From Lachnospiraceae bacterium (GTDB taxonomy: Bacteria > Bacillota > Clostridia > Lachnospirales > Lachnospiraceae), in assembly GCA_024403455.1 (NCBI GenBank), contig JAKSRR010000019.1, forward strand, positions 1-58,482: 58,482 nt of DNA, in the 5' to 3' direction. Numbering within the stretch: the first letter of the stretch is position 1; the number at the start of each line of letters is the position of its first letter. The position numbers and the translations under genes were made by a program. Of this stretch, positions 42,809 through 54,006 are shown in pieces. Below the pieces are notes generated by a model that saw nothing but the letters and a program-made list of their open reading frames with translations, was not told the origin of the DNA and made no database searches.

Positions 42809-42838
42809 ATTATAATAGAAAAAACTTTATTTCGTCAA
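42809..42838 (-). promoter_or_regulatory. rpmH promoter
   Basis: TTGACG (42833-42838) and TATAAT (42809-42814) on the minus strand are 18 nt apart. This is one of the best promoter matches in the window and lies about 65 nt upstream of the rpmH ATG. Confidence 0.75.
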
Positions 42839-43198
42839 GTTAAAAAATCTATATTTTAAGCACTTTTTAGCAATTTGCTTAATCCAAATTATCAAATAAC
42901 TTTTCTTAAAAAATTTATATTTTTTTAAGATTTCAAAATGTAGTGGGAGTCAAAAAATGAAAGCACCATATCTTATGATTTACATAATATTTTATAATAA
43001 GAAATGGTTGCCATAATACTATCCACAAAATGTGGAAAAAATGTTGATAAATTTGGATAAAGTCTCAATTTTATTGATAAATAAGGGAAAAATAGTCTAT
43101 TTTCAATGTTAACAACTTATCCAAATCTTCAAAAATGAAAGAATTTGTAAAAAGTTATGCAACCTGTTATACACATTGTCTGACAATTTTTTCCACAT

Positions 43199-43227
43199 TT
43201 GAAATTTTTTTTTCTTTATAGTAGGAT
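43199..43227 (+). promoter_or_regulatory. Putative dnaA promoter
   Basis: TTGAAA (43199-43204) and TAGGAT (43222-43227) are 17 nt apart, about 70 nt before the dnaA start. DnaA boxes at 43189-43197 and 43269-43277 flank it, which suggests autoregulation. Confidence 0.4.
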
Positions 43228-43297
43228 ATAAAAACGCGCAAAATGCCTTAAATAAAAGACTTTTAGCGTGTGGATAACTTTTTGGGGAGAAAGAACC

Positions 43298-44677
43298 TTG
43301 ATTAACTTAGAAAAAGAATTCGATTCCATTAAGAATACCGTAAAAAAGGAATTTGAATTAACGGACATTGCTTATAATATTTGGATTGCACCATTAAAGT
43401 ATGTAAGTTTTGAAAATAATGTCGTTACGATTATGGTGCCGGATGAGCATTCTCAAATTTTAGATCATATTTCCAAAAAGTATAAAGTATATTTTCAATC
43501 TGTTATTTCCGAATTATTGGATAATATTGTAAATATTAATTTTGTTGTACAGCAGGAAGAAACGAAAGAAGAAAATCAATCTATGCCTGTACAAAGTCAA
43601 AGAGATGATGATTATTTTAAAGCTGCAAATTTAAATAAGAAATATTCCTTTGAAAATTTCGTCGTTGGATCTAATAATGACATGGCCCAGCGTGCATGTT
43701 TAGCAGTTGCAGACTGTGTATGTAATGGAAATAGTAATGATGAAGGAATTAATCCTCTCTTTATCTATGGTGGATCCGGTCTTGGAAAAACCCATTTAAT
43801 GAATTCCATTGGACATTATATTGTTAAAAATAAACCCAATAAAAAGGTTTTATATGTATCTAGTGAAGAATTTACAAATGAAGTTATTGAATCCATCAGA
43901 GGTGGTAATTCTACTGTTTCCCATATGACAAAGCTAAGGGAAAAATATAGAAATATTGATGTTCTATTAATTGATGATATCCAGTTTATTATTGGAAAAA
44001 ATTCTACCCAGGAGGAATTTTTCCACACCTTTAATACACTCTATGAAGCAGGAAAAACGATTGTTATTTCCTCTGATAAACATCCAAAGGAAATGGTAAC
44101 ATTAGATGAACGATTCAGAAGTCGTTTCCAAATGGGATTAATCACTGATATTCAGCCTCCTGTTTATGAAACAAGAATGGCTATTCTACAGAAATATGTG
44201 GAAAACTTAGGAAGACCTATTAATAATGACATTTTGATGTATATTGCTGAAAATATTAAATCCAATGTCAGAGAACTGGAAGGTGCTGTTAACAAAGTAA
44301 TTGCTATAGGAAGATTAAATCCTTCTACAGAAATGACCCTAGAAACAGCAAAAGACGCTTTAAAAGACACTATATTCCCTGATTCCAATACCATTATTAC
44401 ACCGGGAAATATATTAGACGCAGTAGCAGAATATTTTCATATTAAGACAGAAGACATTATATCTAAAAAAAGAAGCCAGGATTTGGTTCTTCCAAGACAT
44501 ATATTCATGTATCTTTGCAGAGAAATGACAGATACCACATTAAAGGGAATAGCCATTATTTTGGAAAGAGATCATTCCACAGTAAAGCACGGTGTGGATA
44601 AAATTGGGGATGAAATGAGGACAAACCAGGAACTGAAAGATACGGTAGAAATCATCCGTAAAAAAATATCCAAATAG
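43298..44677 (+). CDS. dnaA: Chromosomal replication initiator DnaA
   Basis: 459-residue AAA+ initiator. Domain I (about 1-85, INLEKEFDSIKNTVKKEFEL), a short domain II, the AAA+ core (FIYGGSGLGKTHLMNSIGHY Walker A; VLLIDDIQFIIGK Walker B; sensor regions; the box VII Arg in RFRSRFQMGL), and domain IV with the DnaA-box reader DHSTVKHGVDKI. The start is TTG (43298) because GGGGAG lies just upstream; the longer frame begins inside a DnaA box. It is followed by a terminator before dnaN. Confidence 0.98.
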   Translation: MINLEKEFDSIKNTVKKEFELTDIAYNIWIAPLKYVSFENNVVTIMVPDEHSQILDHISKKYKVYFQSVISELLDNIVNINFVVQQEETKEENQSMPVQSQRDDDYFKAANLNKKYSFENFVVGSNNDMAQRACLAVADCVCNGNSNDEGINPLFIYGGSGLGKTHLMNSIGHYIVKNKPNKKVLYVSSEEFTNEVIESIRGGNSTVSHMTKLREKYRNIDVLLIDDIQFIIGKNSTQEEFFHTFNTLYEAGKTIVISSDKHPKEMVTLDERFRSRFQMGLITDIQPPVYETRMAILQKYVENLGRPINNDILMYIAENIKSNVRELEGAVNKVIAIGRLNPSTEMTLETAKDALKDTIFPDSNTIITPGNILDAVAEYFHIKTEDIISKKRSQDLVLPRHIFMYLCREMTDTTLKGIAIILERDHSTVKHGVDKIGDEMRTNQELKDTVEIIRKKISK

Positions 44678-44681
44678 TAGT

Positions 44682-44710
44682 AAAAAGGAGAGGAAAACCT
44701 CTCCTTTTTT
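44682..44710 (+). terminator. dnaA terminator
   Basis: AAAAAGGAGAGG and CCTCTCCTTTTT form a 12-bp perfect stem with a 4-nt A loop, followed by T. It lies 4 nt past the dnaA stop, so dnaN needs its own promoter. Confidence 0.92.
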
Positions 44711-44882
44711 AGTACACTTATTCACATGGTTTTACTAGCAATTTTTGCCCAAATTTAGTATAATAGACAAGGTTTTCCACCTTATAAAAACACCTTATTA
44801 CTATGTTTATTATTATATAAATAATTATATATCTAAGGGATTTTTTCCCTGTCTCAAAATATGAATTTGGAAAGGTTCTTTT
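44711..44882. other. dnaA-dnaN intergenic region: DnaA box, AT-rich stretch, dnaN promoter
   Basis: Contains a consensus DnaA box TTATTCACA (44718-44726), then TATAAT (44759-44764) as a likely dnaN -10 with a weak TAGCAA -35 at 17 nt, and a very AT-rich tract (about 44790-44845) suited to unwinding. The same bipartite layout, boxes on both sides of dnaA with the unwinding element before dnaN, is known for Firmicute origins; that this one works so is inference. Confidence 0.6.
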
Positions 44883-45980
44883 ATGAAAATCAAATGTGAA
44901 AAAAGTGCATTATCCTCTTGCGTAAATATGGCTGCAAAAGCAGTACCAAGAGAGACAACATTAAGTATTTTAGAAAGCATTTTAATCGAAGCAAAAGATG
45001 GTAAAGTATCCTTTACTGCAAATGATTCCGATTTTGGTATTTATACCTTTATGGAAGCTGAAATTGTAGAAGAAGGTAAGATTGCTATTGATGCAAAGAA
45101 GTTTTGTGAAATCGTTAATAAATTACAGGATGGTGAAATCACTATTGTAACAGAAGGAGCAGAAGCAAGAATTCTTTGTGGAAAAGCAAAAAATAAGATT
45201 CCTTGCAGAAGTGGTGAAGATTATACTTACCTTCCTGAAATTGAAAAGAATAGCCCTATTGTTGTAAGTCAGTTTACCTTAAAGGAAATGATTAAGAAGA
45301 CTGTCTTTGCAACTGGCAATTTAGAATCTAATAAGATTATGTCTGGTCTTCACATGGTTGTGAACAATGACAGAATGGAACTTACTGGTCTTGATGGACA
45401 TCGTATTGCAATTAGAAAATCTCCTCTTAGAGATAGCCATGATGCAGTAGATATTATTATTCCTGGAAAAACAGTTTCTGAAATCAGTAAAATTGTTCCC
45501 GGTGATGATGAGCAGGAAGTATTCATTTACGTAACCAATAACTACATCGTATTTGAATTTAATAATACTGTAATTACTTCCAGATTAATTGAAGGAAAAT
45601 ATTTCGATGTTAATAAGATGATTAATGCAGATTATGAAATCGAAATTAAGTTAAATAAGCGTGAGTTGTATACATCTGTGGATGCTTCCATGGTTTACTA
45701 CAAGGAAGGCAATAAAAAACCTATTATCTTCAATATTGAAGGAGAGAATTTACATCTTGAATTAAATTCTCAGGATGGAAAGTATGACAATGATCTTGAT
45801 ATTGAACATACTGGTCCAGATTTAAGAATTTGCTTCGATCCTAAATATATTGTTGATGCATTAAAGTTCATCGATGATGATGAGATTTATATGCAGCTGA
45901 TGAACAATGTTAAGATGCCACTTTATATTAGAGATAAGGAAGACACTTATACCTATGTTGTACTTCCTATTAATTCATAA
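44883..45980 (+). CDS. dnaN: DNA polymerase III sliding clamp (beta subunit)
   Basis: 365-residue clamp with the three-fold repeated fold: MKIKCEKSALSSCVNMAAKAVPRETTLSILESILIEA at the start, SGLHMVVNNDRMELTGLDGHRIAIRK in the middle domain and the conserved C-terminus YTYVVLPINS. It rings DNA and tethers polymerase III. It lies 2 nt upstream of yaaA, so the two are probably translated together. Confidence 0.97.
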   Translation: MKIKCEKSALSSCVNMAAKAVPRETTLSILESILIEAKDGKVSFTANDSDFGIYTFMEAEIVEEGKIAIDAKKFCEIVNKLQDGEITIVTEGAEARILCGKAKNKIPCRSGEDYTYLPEIEKNSPIVVSQFTLKEMIKKTVFATGNLESNKIMSGLHMVVNNDRMELTGLDGHRIAIRKSPLRDSHDAVDIIIPGKTVSEISKIVPGDDEQEVFIYVTNNYIVFEFNNTVITSRLIEGKYFDVNKMINADYEIEIKLNKRELYTSVDASMVYYKEGNKKPIIFNIEGENLHLELNSQDGKYDNDLDIEHTGPDLRICFDPKYIVDALKFIDDDEIYMQLMNNVKMPLYIRDKEDTYTYVVLPINS

Positions 45981-45982
45981 TT

Positions 45983-46189
45983 ATGAAAACAATTACGATT
46001 AGAGATGAATTTATAAAATTAGGCCAGGCATTAAAGCTTGCTGGACTTGTAAATGAAGGTGTAGAAGCAAAAATTGCCATTCAGAATGGAGAAGTACTTC
46101 TTAATGATGAAGTATGTACTATGCGTGGTAAGAAATGTGTTTCTGGCGATAAAGTTTCCTATAAAGGAGAGACTTTTACAATAGCATAA
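45983..46189 (+). CDS. yaaA: S4-domain RNA-binding protein YaaA/RlbA
   Basis: 68-residue S4 protein (FIKLGQALKLAGLVNEGVEAKIAIQNGEVLLNDEVCTMRGKKCVSGDKV). It is the standard gene between dnaN and recF in Firmicutes and is thought to aid ribosome assembly. Its ATG is 2 nt past the dnaN stop. Confidence 0.95.
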   Translation: MKTITIRDEFIKLGQALKLAGLVNEGVEAKIAIQNGEVLLNDEVCTMRGKKCVSGDKVSYKGETFTIA

Positions 46190-46204
46190 GTCAGGAGTTT
46201 ATTC

Positions 46205-47290
46205 ATGTTTGTAAAGTCTCTGGAACTTGAAAATTTTAGAAATTATAAATATTTAAATCTTTCTTTTGATAAAGGTGTAAATATTCTTTATGGAGATAAT
46301 GGTCAGGGTAAAACCAATGTTTTAGAAGCAATTTATGTTTCTGCGACAACCAAGTCTCACAAAAGCAGTAAAGATAAAGAGATTATACATTTTGATGCAG
46401 AAGAAGCACATATCAAAACGATTCTTGAAAGAGATGAATTAGAACGAAGAATTGATATGCATCTTCGTAAAAATAAATCCAAAGGAATTGCTGTTGATAA
46501 AGTAAGATTAAAAAAGGCTGTAGAACTTTTAGGATTATTAAAAGTAGTATTTTTCTCTCCAGAAGATCTCTCCATTATCAAAAATGAACCTGATAAAAGA
46601 AGAAGGTTCGTAGATATGGAACTTTGTCAGATTGATTCCTTATATGTGAATGATTTAAATAATTACAATAAGATTTTAAATCAGAGAAATACTCTTTTAA
46701 AGGATATGTATTTTCATCCGGAATATAAAGACATGCTTCCCATTTATGATATGCAGCTTGCATCTTATGGAAGCAGACTGATTAAAAGACGTAAAGAATT
46801 TACAGAAGAATTAAATCTTATTATTAAAGAAATTCATAAAAATATTTCTGGTTCTTTAGAAGAATTAATTATGAATTATCATCCCAGTGTTACGGAAGAA
46901 GAATTCGAAGATACACTTGTAAAAAATCGTGAAAAAGATTTAAAAATGAAAATGACCTGCTGTGGTCCTCATAGAGATGATTTTTCATTTTATAGCAATG
47001 GAATCAATTTAAGAACATATGGTTCCCAGGGACAACAGAGAAGTGCTGCTCTTTCCCTAAAATTATCTGAAATTGCACTGGTTCAGAAAATTACAAAAGA
47101 TAATCCAATTCTTTTATTAGATGATGTTTTATCAGAATTAGATAGTAAGAGACAAAATCATTTGATTGAAAGTATTGGTGATATACAAACCATTCTTACC
47201 TGTACGGGTGTAGATGATTTTATTCATTCCAGGATGCAGGTCAATAAAGTATTTAATGTAAGTAATGGAACAATTACTTGTGGAAATTAG
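46205..47290 (+). CDS. recF: DNA replication and repair protein RecF
   Basis: 361-residue SMC-like ATPase. Walker A in LYGDNGQGKTNVLEAIYV, ABC-type signature region in GSQGQQRSAALSLKLSEIALV, Walker B in PILLLDDVLSELDSKRQNHL. It loads RecA at gaps with RecO and RecR. AGGAG lies 7 nt before the ATG. The operon order with yaaA and gyrB is typical. Confidence 0.97.
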   Translation: MFVKSLELENFRNYKYLNLSFDKGVNILYGDNGQGKTNVLEAIYVSATTKSHKSSKDKEIIHFDAEEAHIKTILERDELERRIDMHLRKNKSKGIAVDKVRLKKAVELLGLLKVVFFSPEDLSIIKNEPDKRRRFVDMELCQIDSLYVNDLNNYNKILNQRNTLLKDMYFHPEYKDMLPIYDMQLASYGSRLIKRRKEFTEELNLIIKEIHKNISGSLEELIMNYHPSVTEEEFEDTLVKNREKDLKMKMTCCGPHRDDFSFYSNGINLRTYGSQGQQRSAALSLKLSEIALVQKITKDNPILLLDDVLSELDSKRQNHLIESIGDIQTILTCTGVDDFIHSRMQVNKVFNVSNGTITCGN

Positions 47291-47318
47291 TTCCATGGTG
47301 CTTTTTAAAAAGAGGTAA

Positions 47319-49262
<1,944 letters not shown>

Positions 49263-49290
49263 TAGAAAGTACCAAGTAGTAAGCCCTGAT

Positions 49291-49321
49291 AAAACTTTTC
49301 TATAAAATGTTGAAAAGTTTT
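49291..49321 (+). repeat. Inverted repeat between gyrB and gyrA
   Basis: AAAACTTTT and AAAAGTTTT form a 9-bp perfect stem with a 13-nt loop, ending just before the gyrA ribosome site (AAGGAG). Supercoiling-sensitive AT-rich DNA or an mRNA hairpin are both possible. Confidence 0.4.
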
Positions 49322-49338
49322 CAAAATAAGGAGTAATC

Positions 49339-51942
49339 ATGGAACCCATTAAATTTGATGATATCAAAGAAGTAGATCTTAAACAGACAATGGAAAAGAA
49401 TTACATTGATTATGCCATGAGCGTAATCGCCTCTCGTGCTCTTCCTGATGTACGTGATGGATTAAAGCCGGTACAGAGAAGAATTCTTTTCTCCATGATC
49501 GAATTAAATAATACATTTGATAAACCTCACAGAAAATGTGCCCGTATTGTCGGTGATACCATGGGTAAATATCACCCTCATGGTGATAGCTCTATTTATG
49601 GAGCACTTGTTAATATGGCCCAGGATTGGAATTTCAGATATCCATTAGTAGATGGTCATGGTAACTTTGGTTCTGTCGATGGCGATGGCGCCGCAGCAAT
49701 GCGATATACGGAAGCAAGACTTTCTAAAATTTCCATGGAAATGCTTGCAGACATCAATAAAGATACCGTTGATTTCGTTCCTAACTTTGATGAAACAGAA
49801 AAGGAACCTTCTGTACTTCCTGCAAGATATCCTAATCTTCTTGTGAATGGTACTACAGGTATCGCTGTAGGTATGGCAACCAATATTCCGCCTCATAATT
49901 TACGAGAGACGATTAATGCTTGCCTTAAGATTATTGATAATCAGGTACAGGAAAACAGAGAAACCGAAATTGATGAGCTTTTAGAAATTGTAAAAGGTCC
50001 TGATTTCCCTACGGGAGCACAGATTTTAGGTACACGCGGTATTAATGAAGCTTATAGAACAGGCCGTGGAAAGATTAAGATGCGTGGTATTACCAACATC
50101 GAAACTTTACCAAATGGAAAGAGCCGTATTATTATTACGGAACTTCCCTATATGGTCAATAAAGCTAATATGATTCAGAAAATCGCAGAGCTTGTTAAAG
50201 AAAAGCGTATCGATGGTATTACTGATATTCGTGATGAATCCAACCGTGAAGGTATGCGTGTTGTTGTAGAACTTCGTCGTGATGCGAATGCTAATGTTAT
50301 TTTAAATAAATTATATAAGCATACACAGCTGCAGGATACCTTTGGTGTAAATATGCTTGCTCTTGTTAATAATGAGCCGAAGGTATTAAATCTTCTTGGT
50401 ATGCTTACAGAATATTTAAAGCATCAGGAAGAAGTAGTAACAAGACGTACCAAGTATGATCTTAAGAAAGCAGAAGAAAGAGATCATATTTTACAGGGCT
50501 TGCTAATTGCATTAGATAATATTGATGAAGTGATTGCAATTATTCGTGGAAGCCAGAGTACAGCGGAAGCAAAAGAAAAGTTAATTGAAAGATTTACTTT
50601 ATCGGAAGTTCAGGCGCAAGCGATTGTAGATATGCGTCTTCGTGCTCTTACAGGACTTGAACGTGAAAAACTTGAACAGGAGCATGCAGAACTTCTTGCA
50701 AAGATTGCTGAATATAAGGCAATTCTTGCAGATCATAATAAATTATTAATGGTTATTCATGAAGAACTTTCCTTAACCAGAGATAAGTATGGTGATGATA
50801 GAAGAACCTCTATTGGTATTGATGATTCGGAAATTTTAGATGAGGATATGATTCCTTATGAAAATACCGTTATTGCAAGAACCAGCCTTGGTTATATTAA
50901 GCGTATGAGCGTGGATAACTTTAAGGTTCAGAACCGTGGTGGTAAGGGAATTAAGGGTATGACCACTATTCAGGAGGATTACATTGAAGATCTTCTGATG
51001 ACATCTACCCGTCATAGAGTTCTTTTCTTCACTAATACAGGTCGTGTATTTATGTTAAAGAGCTGGGAGATTCCTGAAGCAGGAAGAACCAGTCGTGGAA
51101 CTGCTATTATTAACTTATTACAGCTGCTTCCTGGAGAAAAGATTTCTGCACTCATTCCTATTCAGAATCTGTCTGAAGCAGAAGGAAAGAATCTATTCTT
51201 CATCACTAAAGATGGTTTCGTAAAGAAGACACCTGTATCGGGATTTGCTAATATTCGTAAGACAGGACTTATTGCAATTAGTCTTCGTGAAGGCGATGAA
51301 TTAATTGAAGTAAAAGAAAGTACTGATGAGAGTGACGTATTCTTAGTTACTAAGAAGGGTATGAGTATTCGATTTAAGGAGACAGATGTACGTCCTACAG
51401 GTCGTGATACCCAGGGTGTTATCGGTATTGATTTGCAGGAAGGTGATGAAGTTATCGGTGGACAGCTTGATCATCAGGGTAATTCCTTATTGGTAGTATC
51501 TGAAAATGGTATGGGTAAGCGTTCTAAGTTAGAGGATTTCCGTCTTCAGAAACGTGCTGGTAAGGGTCTCATCTGTTATAAGATTACAGAAAAGACCGGT
51601 GAGCTTGTAGGTGTTAAGGCAGTTAATGACGATCATCAAATCATGATGATAACCTCCGGTGGTATTATTATCCAGATTGCTATGGATGATATTAGAGATC
51701 TTGGAAGAAATACTTCTGGTGTGAAGTTAATCAATTTATCAGACGGTGTTAAAGTAGCAAAGATTGCAAAGGTTCGTGAAAAGATTTCTGATGGAAATCA
51801 GGAATTCGATGATGTAGATGAAGCAGCAAAGGATGTTACAGAACACGTAGACTTTTCTGTAGGAAATGCAGATATGGAAGAAGAGGAAGATGAAAATAAG
51901 GCTTTCGTTGATCCAGATGCATCTACGGAAGAGGAAGAGTAA
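49339..51942 (+). CDS. gyrA: DNA gyrase subunit A
   Basis: 867-residue DNA-cleaving subunit. Quinolone-determining region [22 protein letters not shown] (around residues 76-97) with Ser84 and Gly88; catalytic Tyr in [13 protein letters not shown]. The six-blade C-terminal beta-pinwheel contains the GyrA box in [11 protein letters not shown] and ends in an acidic tail. The residue equal to E. coli Asp87 is Gly. AAGGAG lies 5 nt before the ATG. A bidirectional terminator follows. Confidence 0.98.
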   Translation: MEPIKFDDIKEVDLKQTMEKNYIDYAMSVIASRALPDVRDGLKPVQRRILFSMIELNNTFDKPHRKCARIVGDTMGKYHPHGDSSIYGALVNMAQDWNFRYPLVDGHGNFGSVDGDGAAAMRYTEARLSKISMEMLADINKDTVDFVPNFDETEKEPSVLPARYPNLLVNGTTGIAVGMATNIPPHNLRETINACLKIIDNQVQENRETEIDELLEIVKGPDFPTGAQILGTRGINEAYRTGRGKIKMRGITNIETLPNGKSRIIITELPYMVNKANMIQKIAELVKEKRIDGITDIRDESNREGMRVVVELRRDANANVILNKLYKHTQLQDTFGVNMLALVNNEPKVLNLLGMLTEYLKHQEEVVTRRTKYDLKKAEERDHILQGLLIALDNIDEVIAIIRGSQSTAEAKEKLIERFTLSEVQAQAIVDMRLRALTGLEREKLEQEHAELLAKIAEYKAILADHNKLLMVIHEELSLTRDKYGDDRRTSIGIDDSEILDEDMIPYENTVIARTSLGYIKRMSVDNFKVQNRGGKGIKGMTTIQEDYIEDLLMTSTRHRVLFFTNTGRVFMLKSWEIPEAGRTSRGTAIINLLQLLPGEKISALIPIQNLSEAEGKNLFFITKDGFVKKTPVSGFANIRKTGLIAISLREGDELIEVKESTDESDVFLVTKKGMSIRFKETDVRPTGRDTQGVIGIDLQEGDEVIGGQLDHQGNSLLVVSENGMGKRSKLEDFRLQKRAGKGLICYKITEKTGELVGVKAVNDDHQIMMITSGGIIIQIAMDDIRDLGRNTSGVKLINLSDGVKVAKIAKVREKISDGNQEFDDVDEAAKDVTEHVDFSVGNADMEEEEDENKAFVDPDASTEEEE

Positions 51943-51952
51943 ATAAAAAAGT

Positions 51953-51988
51953 AGAGACAGATTGTTTGTAGCAGTCTGTCTCTTTTTT
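51953..51988. terminator. Bidirectional terminator between gyrA and the methyltransferase
   Basis: AGAGACAGATTG and CAGTCTGTCTCT form a 12-bp stem with one mismatch and a 7-nt loop, with T6 on the plus side and TTTTTT on the minus side. The two flanking genes converge here. Confidence 0.85.
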
Positions 51989-51994
51989 ATTGGT

Positions 51995-52777
51995 TTATTT
52001 TTGCAGAATATCTACTATATGAGAGCTGGCACCTAAAAGATCAGTTCTTTCACAGTTTTGTAGCTGGTATTTTAAAAATAGCTGAAAGGTGTCTTCATCC
52101 ATAGCATTTAATATTTGTCGCATATAATCGGAAGGCCCATCTGGAGCGATGATTTGTACTCTTTTATAATTCAAAGAAGTATTTAGTGCATCAATTTCAG
52201 ATAAACTTACATAGTCATATAATTCTCCATCTTTTGGATTTACATGAAAATGCTCATCAATCCTTCCTTCGGCAATACATTCTTTGATATGATTTTCTTT
52301 AAATCCATAAGTTAAAATGCTATAGTCATTCATACAATAAGCTACTAATAAATATCCGCCAGGCTTTACAACACGCATAGCTTCAGAAAGCGCCTTCTGC
52401 TTCTCTTCAAAAGAAATCAGATGATACATTGGACCAAATAGAAGAGCGATATCATAATAATTGGAAGCGAATTTCTTTAGATTTAATGCGTTTCCCTGAA
52501 ATGCTTTTACAGTAGAATTCTTCTTTTTTAAAATGCCAAGATTGTATTTTACGAGTTCAACAGCAGTAACATCGTGACCTTCTGAAGCTAACGCCACAGA
52601 ATATCTTCCTGTTCCTGCACCAATATCAATAATGGACAAAGACTCACTATTATTTTGAAGCTTTTGAATATATCTATGAATATATTCCATGGTAACAAAA
52701 TATTCCACCTGCCCATGACGGGAAAGCAGACGTTTTTCTTCGTTAAATTTGTTGTAGTATTCTTCTAGTGGTGTCAT
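51995..52777 (-). CDS. Class I SAM-dependent methyltransferase
   Basis: 260-residue Rossmann methyltransferase with motif I IDIGAGTGRYSVALASEGHDVTAVELV, motif II FASNYYDIALLFGPMYHL and post-motif ALSEAMRVVKPGGYLLVAYC. Substrate unknown. It has no visible ribosome site; upstream lies the repeat array at 52.85-53.03 kb. It converges on gyrA. Confidence 0.85.
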   Translation of the reverse strand: MTPLEEYYNKFNEEKRLLSRHGQVEYFVTMEYIHRYIQKLQNNSESLSIIDIGAGTGRYSVALASEGHDVTAVELVKYNLGILKKKNSTVKAFQGNALNLKKFASNYYDIALLFGPMYHLISFEEKQKALSEAMRVVKPGGYLLVAYCMNDYSILTYGFKENHIKECIAEGRIDEHFHVNPKDGELYDYVSLSEIDALNTSLNYKRVQIIAPDGPSDYMRQILNAMDEDTFQLFLKYQLQNCERTDLLGASSHIVDILQK

Positions 52778-52850
52778 AAGTATTTTAATTATGTGATTTG
52801 TGAAAGGAATTAATTCCGTTTTTCAAGAGGTGGATAAAATACCTTTTTTA

Positions 52851-52994
52851 GGAATATTCTATTATTCCAGGGGCAGGATATAGTGCCTCTCTGAGGAATA
52901 TTCTATCATTCCAGGGGCAGGATATAATGCTTTTTTGAAGGAATACTCTATTATTTCAGGGGCAGGATATAGTGCCTCTCTGAGGGAATATTCT
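52851..52994. repeat. Tandem array of half-units leading into repeat copy A
   Basis: The decamer GGAATATTCT (one copy GGAATACTCT) starts at 52851, 52895, 52940 and 52985, a 44-45 bp period. Between successive decamers is CAGGGGCAGGATATA(G/A)TGC plus a pyrimidine run, the left arm of the hairpin family. Only the last unit continues into a full loop and right arm, so three left halves stand without partners. Unit sequences differ by several substitutions. Confidence 0.7.
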
Positions 52995-53028
52995 TTTCTG
53001 ACCGAAGAGAGGCACTTATATCCGCCCC
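52959..53028. repeat. Hairpin repeat family, copy A
   Basis: Left arm 52959-52980 (GGGGCAGGATATAGTGCCTCTC, 22 nt) pairs with right arm 53007-53028, with one bulge on each side. The 26-nt loop 52981-53006 matches the family loop. In the divergent gap between the methyltransferase and the nuclease-like gene. Confidence 0.85.
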
Positions 53029-53105
53029 AATTACTAAAATCCGCCCCTCTATAAAACATTTAATTTATTTTAAAATAACACGATTAAAATGAAAAGTTTT
53101 CTTTT

Positions 53106-53134
53106 TTGTATATGATTTTAAATGGTTGTATAAT
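53106..53134 (+). promoter_or_regulatory. Putative promoter of the nuclease-like gene
   Basis: TTGTAT (53106-53111), 17 nt, TATAAT (53129-53134). Transcription would begin near 53141, downstream of the first in-frame TTG at 53126, which argues that the true start lies further in. Confidence 0.5.
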
Positions 53135-53953
53135 ATTTTTACCATTTCGGAGGCAAAAATCATAAAAACATCCTTTACCATAGAAAAAATAAAACCCTTT
53201 TCAGAAGAGGAAAAAGACCGGTTTCAAAGAGCAATAGATACGGTTTCTTTTTATGCAAAAGGATTGCAGGGAATTGGTTCCTACCAAGAAAAGTCAGTGC
53301 ATGCAGTACTAAAGCATTATTTTGCACCAGATAGGAGCTGTCAGGAAATTCCTGTAGGACAATACGTGGCAGATGCGGTAAAAGATGGAGAAATTTATGA
53401 GGTTCAAACCAAAGATTTTTATCGAATGAAAGGAAAACTGGATTGTTTTCTTAAAAATTACGATATAACAATCGTATATCCAGTGATTATTGAGAAAACA
53501 GTTAGATGGGTAGATCCAGCGACGGGAGAAGTTTCGGAGGCTCTCAAATCACCCAGAAAAGGTAGTATTTTCAGTATTTTTCAGGAATTATATGGAATTA
53601 AAGAATATCTGAAAAAGAAAAAACTGCATTTTATGATGATATTTATGAATGCAGAAGAGTATAAACTTCTGGATGGATATGGAAAGGATAAAAAAAGAAG
53701 GGCTACCAAGGCGGATAGGGTGCCTACGGAATTTTTGGGAGAATATATACTAGATGGAAAAAAGGATTATAAAAATCTTCTTCCAGAATCACTTCCAAAA
53801 CAGTTCACAACCAAAGAATTAAAAAGTCTTACAAAGTGTACAACAGAGCAGGCCCAGATCTTTGTGAATATCTTATCCTTTATAGGATGTATCAAAGAAG
53901 TAGGACGACAGGGAAGATGTAAGTTGTATGAGATACCAGGGAGGAAATCCTAA
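53126..53953 (+). CDS. Uncharacterised nuclease-like protein (DUF8091-type)
   Basis: Up to 275 residues. It fits an uncharacterised family (I believe DUF8091) with YAKGLQGIGSYQEKSVHAVLKHY, a restriction-endonuclease-like core (VADAVKDGEIYEVQTKDFYRMKGKLDCFL: D83, E92, Q94, K96), SPRKGSIFSIFQELYGI and a C-terminal winged helix (PKQFTTKELKSL...EVGRQGRCKLYEI). Role unknown. The start is uncertain: the only TTG (53126) overlaps a TATAAT, whereas GGAGG (53149-53153) points to ATC (53159) or ATA (53162). Coordinates here use the TTG. It lies directly upstream of mnmE. Confidence 0.7.
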   Translation: MYNIFTISEAKIIKTSFTIEKIKPFSEEEKDRFQRAIDTVSFYAKGLQGIGSYQEKSVHAVLKHYFAPDRSCQEIPVGQYVADAVKDGEIYEVQTKDFYRMKGKLDCFLKNYDITIVYPVIIEKTVRWVDPATGEVSEALKSPRKGSIFSIFQELYGIKEYLKKKKLHFMMIFMNAEEYKLLDGYGKDKKRRATKADRVPTEFLGEYILDGKKDYKNLLPESLPKQFTTKELKSLTKCTTEQAQIFVNILSFIGCIKEVGRQGRCKLYEIPGRKS

Positions 53954-54006
53954 ATAAACGCATGAGTGTATTGTGATTTCTTCGAAAAATAAAGGGGAAT
54001 AAATAG

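Larger units (their letters stand above)
42743..43297. other. oriC region upstream of dnaA (DnaA-box cluster)
   Basis: AT-rich 555-nt gap between the divergent rpmH and dnaA. DnaA boxes (consensus TTATNCACA): a perfect TTATCCACA on the minus strand at 43269-43277, TTATACACA at 43168-43176, and near-matches CTATCCACA 43019-43027, TTATCCAAA 43118-43126 and (minus) 43052-43060, TTTTCCACA 43189-43197 and (minus) 43031-43039. A T/A-rich stretch at about 42840-42930 could unwind. The flanking genes switch strand here. The dnaA promoter is within. Confidence 0.85.
52778..53125. other. 348-nt gap holding the half-unit array and repeat copy A
   Basis: No gene is seen. The left ~70 nt are the methyltransferase upstream region (AT-rich, no clear promoter). 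Then come the 44-45 bp tandem half-units (52851-52994), hairpin A (52959-53028), a stray CCGCCCCT fragment (53041-53048), and the promoter of the nuclease-like gene. Confidence 0.7.

Noticed and set aside
52862-53059. Minus-strand ORF of 65 residues with a repeated YPAPxxIEYS motif
   Set aside because: The peptide repeats only mirror the 44-45 bp DNA repeat units; there is no ribosome site and the frame sits wholly inside the repeat array.
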